A program made the translations under genes and the position numbers. The notes under the pieces were generated by a model. The model was not told where the DNA came from, ran no database searches, and was given only the letters and a program-made list of their open reading frames with translations. From Chara braunii (Eukaryota; Streptophyta; Charophyceae; Charales; Characeae): 33,604 nt of DNA. The stretch spans positions 74,787 to 108,390 of the forward strand of contig BFEA01001091.1 of the NCBI GenBank assembly GCA_003427395.1, read 5' to 3'. Below are positions 20,935 to 31,400 of this stretch, in pieces. Position 1 is the stretch's first letter; every line of letters starts with the position of its first letter.

Positions 20935-21129
20935 ATGGGAATGTCGATTTGCAGGAGGTTAACGTGCCCAAGGATAGGGAGGATTGAAATCAAAAGAGGA
21001 GCAGCTTGCCTAGAAGAGCAAGAGGGGGAATTATACCTAGATACAGGTCTGTTCGGAATAGAAGGTGAGCATGAGATAAGAGATGACAGAGGCAGACTGA
21101 TAGGAGTCTTGAGAGTTGTGAAGGACTAG
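20935..21129 (+). CDS. Short ORF between module copies, unknown
   Basis: This 64-residue ATG ORF is acidic in its second half and ends in a VVKD tail. A second short frame begins at an ATG at 20910 and overlaps it. Either may be a remnant of the linker between modules. After it, at 21185, comes a phrase (MPGDVTEDEEV) that returns slightly altered at 21652 (MPGAVTEEEEV), which suggests a local duplication around module copy 3. There is no recognisable domain. Confidence 0.3.
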   Translation: MGMSICRRLTCPRIGRIEIKRGAACLEEQEGELYLDTGLFGIEGEHEIRDDRGRLIGVLRVVKD

Positions 21130-21216
21130 GACGGGAAAGGCGAGAAGAGACAGTGCTCTCAAGACTGGGGGTGGGGCTAGAAGCGATGCCAGGGGACGTG
21201 ACGGAAGATGAGGAGG

Positions 21217-21660
21217 TCTAGAAAAACTAGCTAAGGATGAATCGAGGAAGTTGGTCCACTCTCTTAACTCTATATCAAAGAGAGCAGTGATCCCCTATGA
21301 GATCGTGAGATATGAAGGTCTAAAGAGTCAAGGGTGGGGGTTAGATGGTATGTATGTTCTCACTTACTACTTTATCGAGCTTGATGAGTATGACGTTGGG
21401 ATATACGTGCCGCAACATAGGTTTAAAGAAGACGAAAAAGGGCGTTGTTGGCAACGGGCGTCGAACATAGTGCATGACGAAATGAGAAAGACTCCAACGA
21501 TTGAGGGCAAATTTCTCCTAGAGTACCTACGTTAGGCCTTTCATTGGAATACCGTCACCACCAGTTGAAGGACTTACGTTCGCTAGCAATGATTGGTCAG
21601 CCACAATAGACCTCGTATGGAGGGCTAAGAGAGCGCAAGACGAACTCAACGATGCCGGGA
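21217..21660 (+). pseudogene. Extra ORF, paralogous module copy 3, frameshifted
   Basis: The module runs from about 21217 in one frame: IPYEIVRYE, a hydrophobic run, DEYDVGIY (21383-21406) and GRCWQRA (from 21440). It ends at TAG 21533-21535. Its C-terminal part, with SPPV and a W...I.LVWR helix, continues in another frame (21552 to about 21660), so a frameshift lies near 21520-21550. The order and spacing of conserved blocks match copies 1 and 2. Function is unknown. Confidence 0.6.
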
Positions 21661-22190
21661 GCGGTAACTGAAGAGGAAGAGGTGAATCGAGTATCATTCG
21701 CTGGCAGAGTGACATCATTCATCAAAATTCGGTCGACCAGGTCTCTAGATGAACAGGGTTGTAGACAACTTGCCCAAAGGGCAATTGAGAGGGAGAGACC
21801 TAGGGTTCTAGAGCTAGTGAGAGCAGAGAGAAGAATAATCTATGATGTGATGGTTTGGTCTCAAGGATGGCTGAGGTACGAAGTGGAGAAAGACGAGACA
21901 GTCCAAGAAGCAGAATCCCGCGTGTGAGAGGAAGTGATGAGAAGGTTAACTCATTACTAGAAACATACTCGGACATGATAAACGATAAGATAGTACAGTT
22001 AGTGGACGGGTACAAGGAGTGGAGCGACTCTACGAATGTGCAAGAATTGCGGGCGCTCGAACAGAGGGTTGAGGAACTGGCCTTAATCTATAAGGAGGAG
22101 AGAGAAAGGATAATAAACTGGAGGGAGGAGTTTCTGGCAAGGAGGATAAGAGAGATCCGCGGAGAGAACGAAGAGAGTAGGAATGACTAG
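21652..22190 (+). pseudogene. Helical charged ORFs, unknown
   Basis: Two overlapping frames (21652-21927 and 21855-22190) encode Glu/Arg-rich, mainly helical sequence with coiled-coil-like spacing in the second. They may once have been one protein split by a frameshift near 21900. The second ends at TAG 22188-22190, within which the ATG at 22183 opens another frame (ATGACTAG). There is no known domain. The position just before gag could mean an extra structural protein. Confidence 0.4.
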
Positions 22191-22690
22191 TACCGGAGGC
22201 GCGACCAGGAAGTATCGGTTAGTCGGGGGAGCAAAAATTGAGGGGTCCTTGTGCGACTAGGGTAGAAGTGATACATAACGAAAGGCTGAGTCATGAGGAA
22301 AAAACTGAGGCGACTAGAAAAACAATTAAAGAAGCTAGGATCTGTGCTATCTGGAAGGCGGCTGACGAACTCCGATTGGCAAAGATTGAGATCTGTACGA
22401 CGCCGTTTGAAAGGGAGGAACTTTTCAGGGAGTGGAGAGAGACTATAGCGGAGGCAAAGACTAGACTAAGGGAGGACGTTCGCGAGCCTGAAGAGCTTTC
22501 TAACGACGTGATTTACGGAGTCTCCCTAAGAACCTTGGAAGCTAACTCGCGTTATACGAAGGCTCTGTTGACCACTGCTTTGATATTCAGGGCGGAGGGG
22601 CAAGACACTGACTTCGAAGAGCTGCAAGAATTGTTGGGCGGTTCTACTGAAAGGATCCTAGCTGCGTTGAGAAGTGTGGCCGAAAGCTAG
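22183..22690 (+). pseudogene. Helical ORF directly before gag
   Basis: An ATG at 22183 overlaps the preceding stop and opens about 25 codons. The long frame, 22238-22690, has no early ATG, so a frameshift near 22230 would be needed to join them. The long part (about 150 residues) is rich in Glu, Arg and Ala and predicted helical by eye, with a leucine-rich end. It could be a Gag-associated structural segment or an independent accessory protein. I do not recognise it. Confidence 0.4.
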
Positions 22691-22719
22691 ATAGGGTGTT
22701 CAAGGATTAGTTAGAAAGG

Positions 22720-24702
22720 ATGAACGGGGAAGGAGCTTATCTAACCTCGATAGGGGGTGAAGTGAAAACACAGGAATCGAGAACGAATAGTCCGGACAGA
22801 AAAATGAGCGTCGACGTGGACAACGACGCGGAGAGAATAAGAAGGGTCTTAAGGGAACTAGATACTCGTGTCAAAGAACCGGAGGGACGAAGCTCTAGGA
22901 GTAAAGGCTGGAGAAAGAAAGCTTTGAGCGGGACAAAAATGGCAAGGTTTGTGGATCCTGGGGTAAGAGAACCTCATAGAGAGGTCGCGGGTGAGCCTTA
23001 CAGGAGAGACCCTTACTCCATGGCGTATGCACCAGGCACTTATGTGTCTCCCTTCCTAGGGGCTCCAGCGTTACAATCTCCCGGGCTGGCTGGGATTCAG
23101 ACAATCTTTATAGGGAAGGATGTCACGGAATTCCTAGACGATTGGGAAGTATTAGGAATGCGAGCAGAGTCGAGTGATCAAGATATGATAGTGAACTTCC
23201 TCCACCTTACAACCCCAAAGATAGACCGTGAAGTGACGGACACCATCCCAGATAATTGGCGCTAGTTGACGTTCAGGGAGAGAGTTGCCCGAGTCTTCAC
23301 GTGTGATGAGACCTCTTACTTAATAGACGATTTGAAAAAGATGAAGAAGCAAGAAGATGAGAGTCTAGTGGCATTTGCGAGGAGATACGAGAAGACGTCT
23401 AATCCCCTGGTAGAAGGAGGGTTTATGGGGGAGATAGAGTGATGCGGGAAATTTTTAGGGTTCTTATCCTGAGAGAAACGCGATAAGATCATGAGGCATC
23501 TTCCGTCCAGGGTGGTGTTCGGTCAAGTCAAGCTTTTAGCCCACGACACAGAGGGACAAAGCGCTAAAGCATACCTCGTGAGGATTCTTGACAAACTAGG
23601 GAAGGAAGTAACTGCGGACAATGGGGGAGGAAGACCTCAGTATGAGGATAGAAGACCCCGAATTGAAGGAAGAGATGTCGGCACAGGCTTGCCTAGGAGG
23701 GGGGAGTCGATTAGAGGCGATAGCGATTGGAAGAAAGGAGGAAGAGGGGACTGGAAAAGGAACGACGGAGAGTGGGGGACCTTTTCGAAGTGGTCCAACA
23801 TTAAAGATACCTGGTGGAAGCCGAAGGAAGAGATAGAGGTTAGGAGGTCTGAAAGATGAGAGGACGAGATGGTGAAGCAGATAGAAGTTCTGAAGGCGGC
23901 AGTGGAGAAGTTACAAAGTAATAATCAAAGGAAGGAAGAGACCCCGACTCGAGTTGCTCCTCGAACGGAGAGTCGCGGGGACCCTAGTTCGAAGCGGACT
24001 TGGAATAGTAAGGCCTGTATCTACTTTGGGGATGAGGATCACCAAAAGAGGGACTGTCGTGCGATGATGGAAGCCCTTACGGAGGGCATCATCGAGTTAG
24101 ATGATCGGAAGTATGTGAAATGGGCGGATGAAGGGAAGCCAGTGCCCTTCCTACCCTCGATGAAGATTAATGTAGATATCAGGAGGCGAAGGATGAATGA
24201 GGCAAAGGGGAAACAAGCACAAGAGCCAGTGGCAGCGAAGGTTTCTCAAGTGACATTTGAGGAGGATCTTGATGAGCTGGCGGAAAGTCCTAGGATGAGG
24301 ATTTCATCTATTAAGTTTGAAGAAACAGAGGATAATGGCGAAGTTCACGTTTGCACTCAGGGTGTTGGCGAATTGAGTAAAGGAAAGAAAGAAGACCAAG
24401 ACCAACCAATGACGGACGAGTAAGCGGAGTCGCCTAAGTCACCTCAGTCCCCTAGAAAAAGAGGGGCCAAGAAGTTTCACTTGAAAAGCTCACTGGATGA
24501 GGTAGATTTGAGGGAGCCGTTAAGGAGGGCTATGGATATGCCCATTCCTATTACCTTGAAAGAGTTCATATCCAGTTGTGGACCAGCGTGAGATGAGCTA
24601 ATAGGAATGATGAAGAAGGCGAAGGTACCACTAGCGGAGGCTGCAACTTCAAGCGAGCCGAAGATAGAAACGAAGACATCTGTTCTAGCGGCGGAGAAGT
24701 AG
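22720..24702 (+). pseudogene. Ty3-type Gag (capsid and nucleocapsid), interrupted
   Basis: One frame runs from the ATG at 22720 to about 24702 with in-frame stops at 23263 (TAG), 23440 (TGA), 23470 (TGA), 23857 (TGA), 24421 (TAA), 24589 (TGA) and 24700 (TAG). The stretch from about 23090 has the FIGKDVTEFLDDWE and KKQEDESLVAFARRYEK pattern of the retrotransposon Gag capsid domain. A nucleocapsid zinc knuckle follows at 24016-24057, spaced C-x2-F-x4-H-x4-C, so the second Cys has become Phe (24025-24027). Gag would package genomic RNA into particles. The region after the knuckle leads to the protease in another frame. Confidence 0.85.
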
Positions 24703-25163
24703 GGCATGTAGAAACCAATGATGGTGGAGACGATTATTTTTATGTTCTTGGTAGCGGAAAGTTGAATGCCACCGTCAACGGGATAAGGATGAAAGCTATA
24801 GTAGACGACGCGTCTGAGTCTACCGTCTGTGAGGATAAAGTGACCCGAAAGTTGGGTCTAGAAGTGGACAGGAGTGTGGCCATGACCATGGTATCAGCCA
24901 ACAAGCTAAAGCAGCCTGCGCTGAGGGTGTGCCATAAAGCCAAAGTCGTAGTCGCTGGGGTCGAGGCCACAATACCTGTATTTACAGTTGAACACTGCTC
25001 GTCGGAGTTAATCCTTGGACGAGCATGGCTGACACGTGTCAATGCCACCACCGAGAACAAGCGTGATGGGAGCCAGACAGTTACCATAGACGGGCCCGAG
25101 GGAAGCAAAGTCGCCCTAAAAACTGTGAATGAATTTGACAGACGTCATAAAATTTTCCTATAG
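24703..25163 (+). pseudogene. Retropepsin-like aspartic protease, altered active site
   Basis: This frame, one base off from gag, carries a protease core: GIRMKAIVDDASES at the active-site position (24783-24824) and ELILGRAWL (25005-25031), the typical hydrophobic-LGR closing motif. The catalytic triplet is DDA (24804-24812) where Asp-Ser/Thr-Gly is usual, so the Gly is gone. TAG at 25161-25163 ends the frame. The protease would cleave Gag and Pol. The frame change from gag may be decay or an ancestral frameshift; one copy cannot tell. Confidence 0.8.
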
Positions 25164-25196
25164 AACAAGGGACTGTTAAAAACGAGAAGTTGTCAG

Positions 25197-26338
25197 ATGA
25201 TTCCCGAGGAAGTCACTCTTGGACCTCATAAAGTGAAAGGGGCGAAGATTGAAGTTGAGGACCTGGAGCGCAAGTACGTGGTCGATGAAATGGCTTATGA
25301 GAAGGAGGTAGACGACGACGAGTTTGGTGGGTGCGTGAACCTGTCTTTTTTGGAGCCCCCCCACACGGCGGGGGAAAAAAATACAAAACAGTAGCACAAA
25401 AAGTCAAGCCAGCTGCGGTCAGCCGTGATAGGACCGGGGAGGTAGGAATCACTGAGGAAGAGATCACTCAGATGATTAGGGAGCGAAACGCTATTGAAGG
25501 GCTAAGAATTACCGATGACAGGATAGAGGGGATGGACATAGGTAACGGGAACATAACTAAAGAAGAGAGGGAGTTGATAATAGACACCTTAAGAGCGTGC
25601 GACAAGGCAATAGCCTTTTGTGACGCAGAGAGAGGGAGAATAGATCCCAGGTATGCTAAGCCCGCGAGGATCTATACCGTACTGCACGTGCCCTGAAACG
25701 ATGCTGGATGGAAGTGCGCGCAAAAGGAGAAGGAGATGATAGTGGATTTCCTGAAGGAGAAGATAAGAACGTTTGTAGCGAAACCATGTGAGAGCGCCTA
25801 CGCCAACAGATGGTTCTTCATTCGGAAGTCGAATGGGAAGCTCCGATGGATACAAGACCTACAGAAAACGAATAAGGTTACAATTAGGGACGTCGGATCT
25901 ATCCCGAACGCAGATCTTCTCTCTGAGGGAGCTGCCGGACGCTCGATTTACTCGGTCTGTGACCTTTTCTCAGGCTACGACGAGATTCCGCTTGATTACC
26001 GAGACCGACATCTAATTGCAATGCATACGCCGTTGGGGCTAGTACAAATGATGGTGGTACATATGGGATGGACCAATGACGTGGCAGTCTTCCAAAGAGC
26101 GATGGTAGCAGTCTTAGGAGAGTTTATACTGAATTTGGTAGAGATCTTCCTGAACGACTTTCCAATCAAGGGACCCTATGAGAGGGACGAGACTGAGCTG
26201 AGGCCTGGAGTAAGGAGGTTCGTCGCTACCCACGTTGAAGATATTAAGAAGGTGCTAGTGAAGTTCGAGGATGCTAATCTTACCGTAAGCGGAACTAAGA
26301 GTAGGCGGACAGTGTCTTCTATAAAGATACTAGCCTAG
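25197..26338 (+). pseudogene. Ty3-type reverse transcriptase, catalytic Asp lost
   Basis: A linker frame (25197-25396) shifts at a C/G/A homopolymer region (25354-25385) into the RT frame, which is cut by TGA at 25694-25696 and continues to TAG 26336-26338. Recognisable blocks are RWIQDLQKTN (motif 1/2), SVCDLFSGYDEI (motif A, Asp present), TPLGLVQM and FQRAM (motif B area) and IFLNDFPIKGP (motif C, 26144-26176). Motif C should contain two adjacent Asp residues; the first is Asn (AAC, 26153-26155), so polymerase activity is lost. The thumb and connection are deleted after SSIKILA, at the palindrome 26319-26349. Confidence 0.9.
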
Positions 26339-26349
26339 TATCTTTATAG
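26319..26349. repeat. Perfect 31-base palindrome at a pol deletion junction
   Basis: CTATAAAGATACTAG (26319-26333), one C, then its exact reverse complement (26335-26349). RT homology ends on its left and RNase H C-terminal homology begins on its right in another frame, so the palindrome sits exactly at the junction of a large deletion. Confidence 0.95.
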
Positions 26350-28369
26350 GCTACATCTGCCTGAATGTCTTTCGTCATTACATTTACGGTCGAAGATTTG
26401 TACTGCGGGTTGACCCAACGGCGGTGGCGGTCGTCCTACAGAAAGATTTTTCGTTGACGGATCCCACAATTATTAGATGGCTCATGCATATAAGAATGTT
26501 CGACTATGTGGTGGAACGGATATCGGGGGCTAAAAATTCAGTTGCGGATGACTTATCACGAATTGCATTAGAAGAAGGGAACCTAGGATCGCCTGGAGGA
26601 GTTGACAAGTTTTTACAGATGGAGATAGACTCTCTAAGAGTAGAGACAAGTGCGGACATGACTCCGTTGTTCCTCGAGAATCTCTATACGGGAAAATACC
26701 ACCGGATAGGACGGTATCTCATAGGTGAGGCCGAGTTGGATGACAAGGTTAGGAAGGAGGCTCAACATTCTTGCCTAAGGGCGAGTCACCTCTTTAAGAG
26801 GCCACCTAAGAACGGGATGCCAATGAGGGTCGTCTGTGACGAGGGTGAGCAACGAGACATAATAGCGGAACTTCACGATGACGTCGTTGGGGGACACAGA
26901 GGAGTGAAAGGAACCTTTGAGAAGGTCAGAAACCTTTATTGGTGGGATGGTCTACATAGGGACGTGGAAGCGTATTGTCTCACATGCGTGGAGTGTCAGA
27001 AAAGGGTTGTGGTTAAGTATAAGGAACCACTGTTTCCTTCGTATCCTACAGCGGTAGGTCAAAAAGTTCACGTGGACTTAGTTAAGATGCCCAAAGGAGA
27101 AGGGAGAATGAATTATATCATGGACATTAGGGACGACTTGACCGGGTTTGTAGAGGCATGGCCATTCAAGCAGAAAACCGGCAAGGTTGTTAGTGAATAT
27201 CTAACGGAATATATCACTCGGTATGGTTGTGTGGGGAAGATTGTTATGGATAGGGGGTCAGAATTTATGGCCAAAGAAGTCCAGAAACTGCTCCAGAAGG
27301 CGGGGATACGGGTGTCACTATCCACGACATACCATCCCCAAACTAACGCTCCTGTAGAAAGGGGACATCAGTCTCTAGTGAATGCGCTCGCCAAATGGTG
27401 TGAAGGAAAAGAAAAGAAGTGGCCTAGGTATCTCAGATTCGCTGTCTGGCAGATAACATTACCATTCGATCAACTACGGGATATCCTCCCTACACTTTGT
27501 GGTTTGGCAGACACTGCCCCTTACCAATAAAATTCCATATCGATTATTGGCAGACGATTGACTTGGAGGAAGTCTCAACTATAGAACAGTTGTTGGCCGC
27601 TAGAGTCAAACAAATAGCCGATACCCTTGAGGATAGCGCCCTGGATGCTACAGAAAAGCTAAGGATCCAGAGGGGAAAGGAGAAGGAGAGATGGGATAAA
27701 CATATCCGAGTTAGGCAGGAAGGGATACCCGAGGGAGGTCTAGTCTTGCTTTACGATTCTTCGTTAGAAAGGACTTGGACTGGGAAGTTAGCGAACCGAT
27801 GGATGGGGCCCTACCGTGTGATAAAGAGGCTGGAAGGTGGAGCCTATATGATAGAGGAATTAGATGGGGCTAGATGGGCGGAACCAGTATCAGGTGCACG
27901 CTTAAAACTCTTTAAGGAGCGAAAAGAGCTTACTTTGCAACTGTGGAAGGACAAAGAGAAAGAAGAAGTCGACAAGCGGTTAGAAGGACGCCTGGAGAAG
28001 CGTAAAGAAGGCTCTACTGGAGAGGTCACTCATGAGATAGGAGAATCCTTTAAGATGTCTACAAGAAAGGGGGAAAAGAAAGTCCTAGGAGTCAGGGGTA
28101 AGCAATGGAAAGGCACGAAGAAGAAATGCGAAGTCGTAGAATCGGCCGGGTTGAGGAAGGAAAAGAAGCGAAAGGACAAGGAGACTATTAAGGGCACACT
28201 GATAGTAGACAAGACAGAGAGTGAGCCCCGCTATGAGAACAGGCAACGGAGATTAACCAACCGATTAGGGGTCAAAAAGGGATTGGTTAAGAAGAAGCAA
28301 GGAAAGAAGAAAAAGCAACAAAAAGGGACTCGGCGAGGAAAAAGAAGACAATCTAGGGTTGATGGGTAG
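26349..28369 (+). pseudogene. RNase H remnant plus integrase, frameshifted
   Basis: The frame opens with the last part of an RNase H (RHYIYGRRFVLRVDPT, then KNSVADDLSR at about 26535-26565). Integrase follows: zinc-binding His at 26874 and 26895 with Cys at 26985 and 26994, then the catalytic triad Asp 27075, Asp 27249 and Glu 27357. Exactly 35 residues separate the last two (DD35E). One base is missing near 27448-27450, so homology continues in another frame to 28369. The C-terminal part has the WMGPYRVIKRLEGGAYMIEEL fold typical of Ty3 integrase tails, no chromodomain and a long Lys/Arg-rich end. Integrase would insert the cDNA and make the 4-bp target duplication. Confidence 0.92.
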
Positions 28370-28433
28370 AGATTAGGAGTCAAATTTTCTCCTCCCTTTC
28401 CTGGATATACCCAGATCGCTCGCCGGGGACGTC

Positions 28434-28454
28434 GAGAATGGGGGGGGGGGCTGC
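28434..28454 (+). other. Polypurine tract before the 3' LTR
   Basis: GAGAAT followed by twelve G residues, then CTGC, lies directly before the TG of the 3' LTR. This is the expected place and composition for the plus-strand primer. The long G run may vary in true length. Confidence 0.8.
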
Positions 28455-31400
28455 TGTCGGGCGGCTCCAGCCCTATGCCGCCCTTTACTTTCTTTACGAA
28501 GGCGCGCTACAAGGTTTCTATTTGTTGGTTTCTACCTGACAGGGGCTCACCGACCACGAGTAAAATGCCACGACAGGTTGACAGAACGAGTGGCCGGGCT
28601 ACGACATTCAGTTCAAACAGGCTCGAGTGTTGAACAACGGTATTTTTGCGAAAAGGGCCTAAGACGTAAGCTACCGACGAACATAAAGAGGCTACCACAA
28701 CGGACAGCTACCAAGGGGTTGGACAAGAGGGTATGGCCGTGAAAGGTCGAGATGATACTAAAGGCCGACGAAATGGTCGAGGGAACAGAGGCGCCGGGCG
28801 TTTATCGTGAGGCTACGGGCGTTTTGAGCGGTAACGGTGTCCGAAGTTGCCTCGAGTAACCAGATTCTCGAGGACACCCTGTGTGAATAAGCAGTGGGAT
28901 CGGGCCCACGCGGGGGCCTCGACACTAAGAGGAGAAGGGTGCGGGCCTAGGGCTCGGAGATGGGCCTCCCGGCCTAGAGTTTTAGGCGGGCCCGCGTGAC
29001 TTTTACAAGGGGGGCTGATACCACTTATGAGTGGGGACCACCAAGGCCGAGATAGGCCCGGGGCAGGTTCGGAAATAGGTCCGGTACCCGGGAGCTGCAA
29101 AAAGCCCGGTTCCTGACAAAAAGGCCCCCCTCGACAAAAACCTTTCGGGGGCCCAATTAGGCCCGGGCACAGGTCCGGTACCGGGGCGCTGCAACGTAGG
29201 TACAGGCCCAAAGAGCGACGGGACTGGGAAAAGGAGCCCTGCGGACTTTAAAAGCCGAACAGGGTTCCAGACGGGGACACTTCGCACGTGCACGGACGGG
29301 AGAACTTCTCGCTGGCAAGGACAAGCGCACAGGCAAAACGCGCGGGGAGAGCTTCCATGCTCACGTCCAGGCGAGCACCCGCGTACAGGGATCGGACGGA
29401 CACAAGCTGAGACACACGGGGCGGGACGCGCATGGGAGCTAAGACACACGAACGACAGACGCACGGGGGAAAGCATCTCCCACACGCACAAGCAGAGGTA
29501 GGACCGGACTGGGACACACACATGAAAGAGCGAGGGGAAGGGTGAGCACTGGAGCGCCATTGGGCAAGCTCGCCGCCCGCACGGATCTGAGCAGGAAAGG
29601 AGGGGCGTGGCGTGACGTGCACACACGTGGACCACCAGTGCGCCAGCAGAGGAAGCGTGTTACCGTGCGCTCCCACGCGCCGCGGAACTGCGCACCGAGG
29701 AGGAGGAGTGCGCGCCATCGCCGGATGCCGAACCCGCGCACCAACGAGGGTAAGGAAAGGCGTTACCGTGCGCACTCACACACCACCGAATCGAGCACCG
29801 ACGAAGGGGGACAACGAGCCACCACACGCCTGAGCGCCATTCCACACCCGCACACCTACTGGGTAGAGAGAGGGGGGAACCGCTCGAGGAAGCGGTCGCA
29901 TCCATACACCCGCGGGGTAGAGACGGGAGACACAACGCACAACGGTATCCACGTCTGCGCGCCGCGCACCATCGTGCGCCAGAGAGAGGAGCAGCGGGGA
30001 GAGATTCGCGCACCATCGCGCATGGGAAGAGAGAGTCGCTCGGGAGCTGCGCACGCCTGCGCACACTCGCGCGCGGGAAGAGGGAGCCTCGTGAGAAGCC
30101 GCGCAGACCTGCGCTCACCCGCGCACAGGAAGAGAGAGTCGTTGGGGGGGGGAGCCGCGCGCGCCTGCGTGCATTTGCGCACGGAGAAAGGAGCAGCGGA
30201 GTCGCTGCACGCGCTCGTCATCACTTGCACACGGAGAGGGGAGCAGCGGGATTGCTGCACGCACTCGTCATCACCAGCTCACAGAGGAGACGAGCCACGG
30301 GATTGCTGTGTACACCCCTATCACAGAAGGGGGGAACGGTGGAACAGCGGTGTGCACCCGTACGCCAGCGCACCGCGGAAGGAGACAGCGTGGGTGTCTG
30401 ATCACACCCACGCACCCACACAACGGAGGGAGTACCACCCGAGCCGCGCCCACGTATGAACACCTGTCCCAGGCCGGCAGTACGGGCTGATCTGGTGTGT
30501 GTCCGAACGCGCGCGTGATTGGATAGCGAGCGGACGTCCTGCGAGAGTGAGAATGCTGGCGCGGACATCCAACGACAGGTCAGGGACATAAGGTGTGGCC
30601 ACGCGAGCTATCGCACGCCATCGAGTAGCGGGGAGGGCTTTTCTCGCGGATTGAGACGGAGACTAGGCGTGGCCAAGCGGACTCCTTTGCACGCCGTGCG
30701 AGACATCGGGACGTTCCAGGTGCGATCAAGTAGACTCCTTTAAGTGCCGACCGGGCGATCTGAGTGAGCGGGTTCTCTCTGGCGTCACCTCTCTGTCAAC
30801 AGAACGGACTATTTGGGGAATACTCGCTAGGAAGCAGCTATTCAAGGCATTCATAGATCGATGATGAGTTGAATCTCCGTGGCCGAGGGGGGCGCATTGC
30901 GATTCTGCCTTTCCCTTCGGCACATCTTGAAGTGATACTTAGCGAAAGGTCACGTTTTGAGGAGGGACCCGCTGAAAGAATTTATCTTGGAGGGGCACTT
31001 ACCGAAAAAGTGCAAACCAAAGAGTTACAATCTGAACCAGGCTACCTGAAGGACTATATTCTGAACAAGGTTATCCGGAAGGCTATACTCCGAACTGAAC
31101 TCTACGGAAAGGCACATTCCGTGACAGGGCTCCACGGAGAGGGGCGCACTCCGAACCGGGCTTTCCGAAGGGGGCGCGTTCGAAGAGGTACTTCCAAAAA
31201 GGTACTTTTGAAGAGGCGCTCCTTGAACTGGGCACTCCGAAGGGGGTGCAACGGGAAGCGGTGTTTCCGAAAAGGGACCTTTTGAAGGGGCACGTTTTTA
31301 ACCGGCCTCCCGGGTGGGCACTTCGTCATTCGAACTCCCGAAGGGGGCACATGGTGGTCTAGGAGCTGCGACGAGCCACTTCGAGACTCGGGGATTCTTA

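Noticed and set aside
18135-22690. A bacterial-style operon of host genes
   Set aside because: The ORFs lie between a primer-binding site and gag inside paired LTRs, so they belong to the element.
23263-25696. Recoding of TAG/TGA as sense codons to keep Gag-Pol open
   Set aside because: TAG, TGA and TAA all occur, together with frameshifts and lost catalytic residues. Ordinary decay explains them better.
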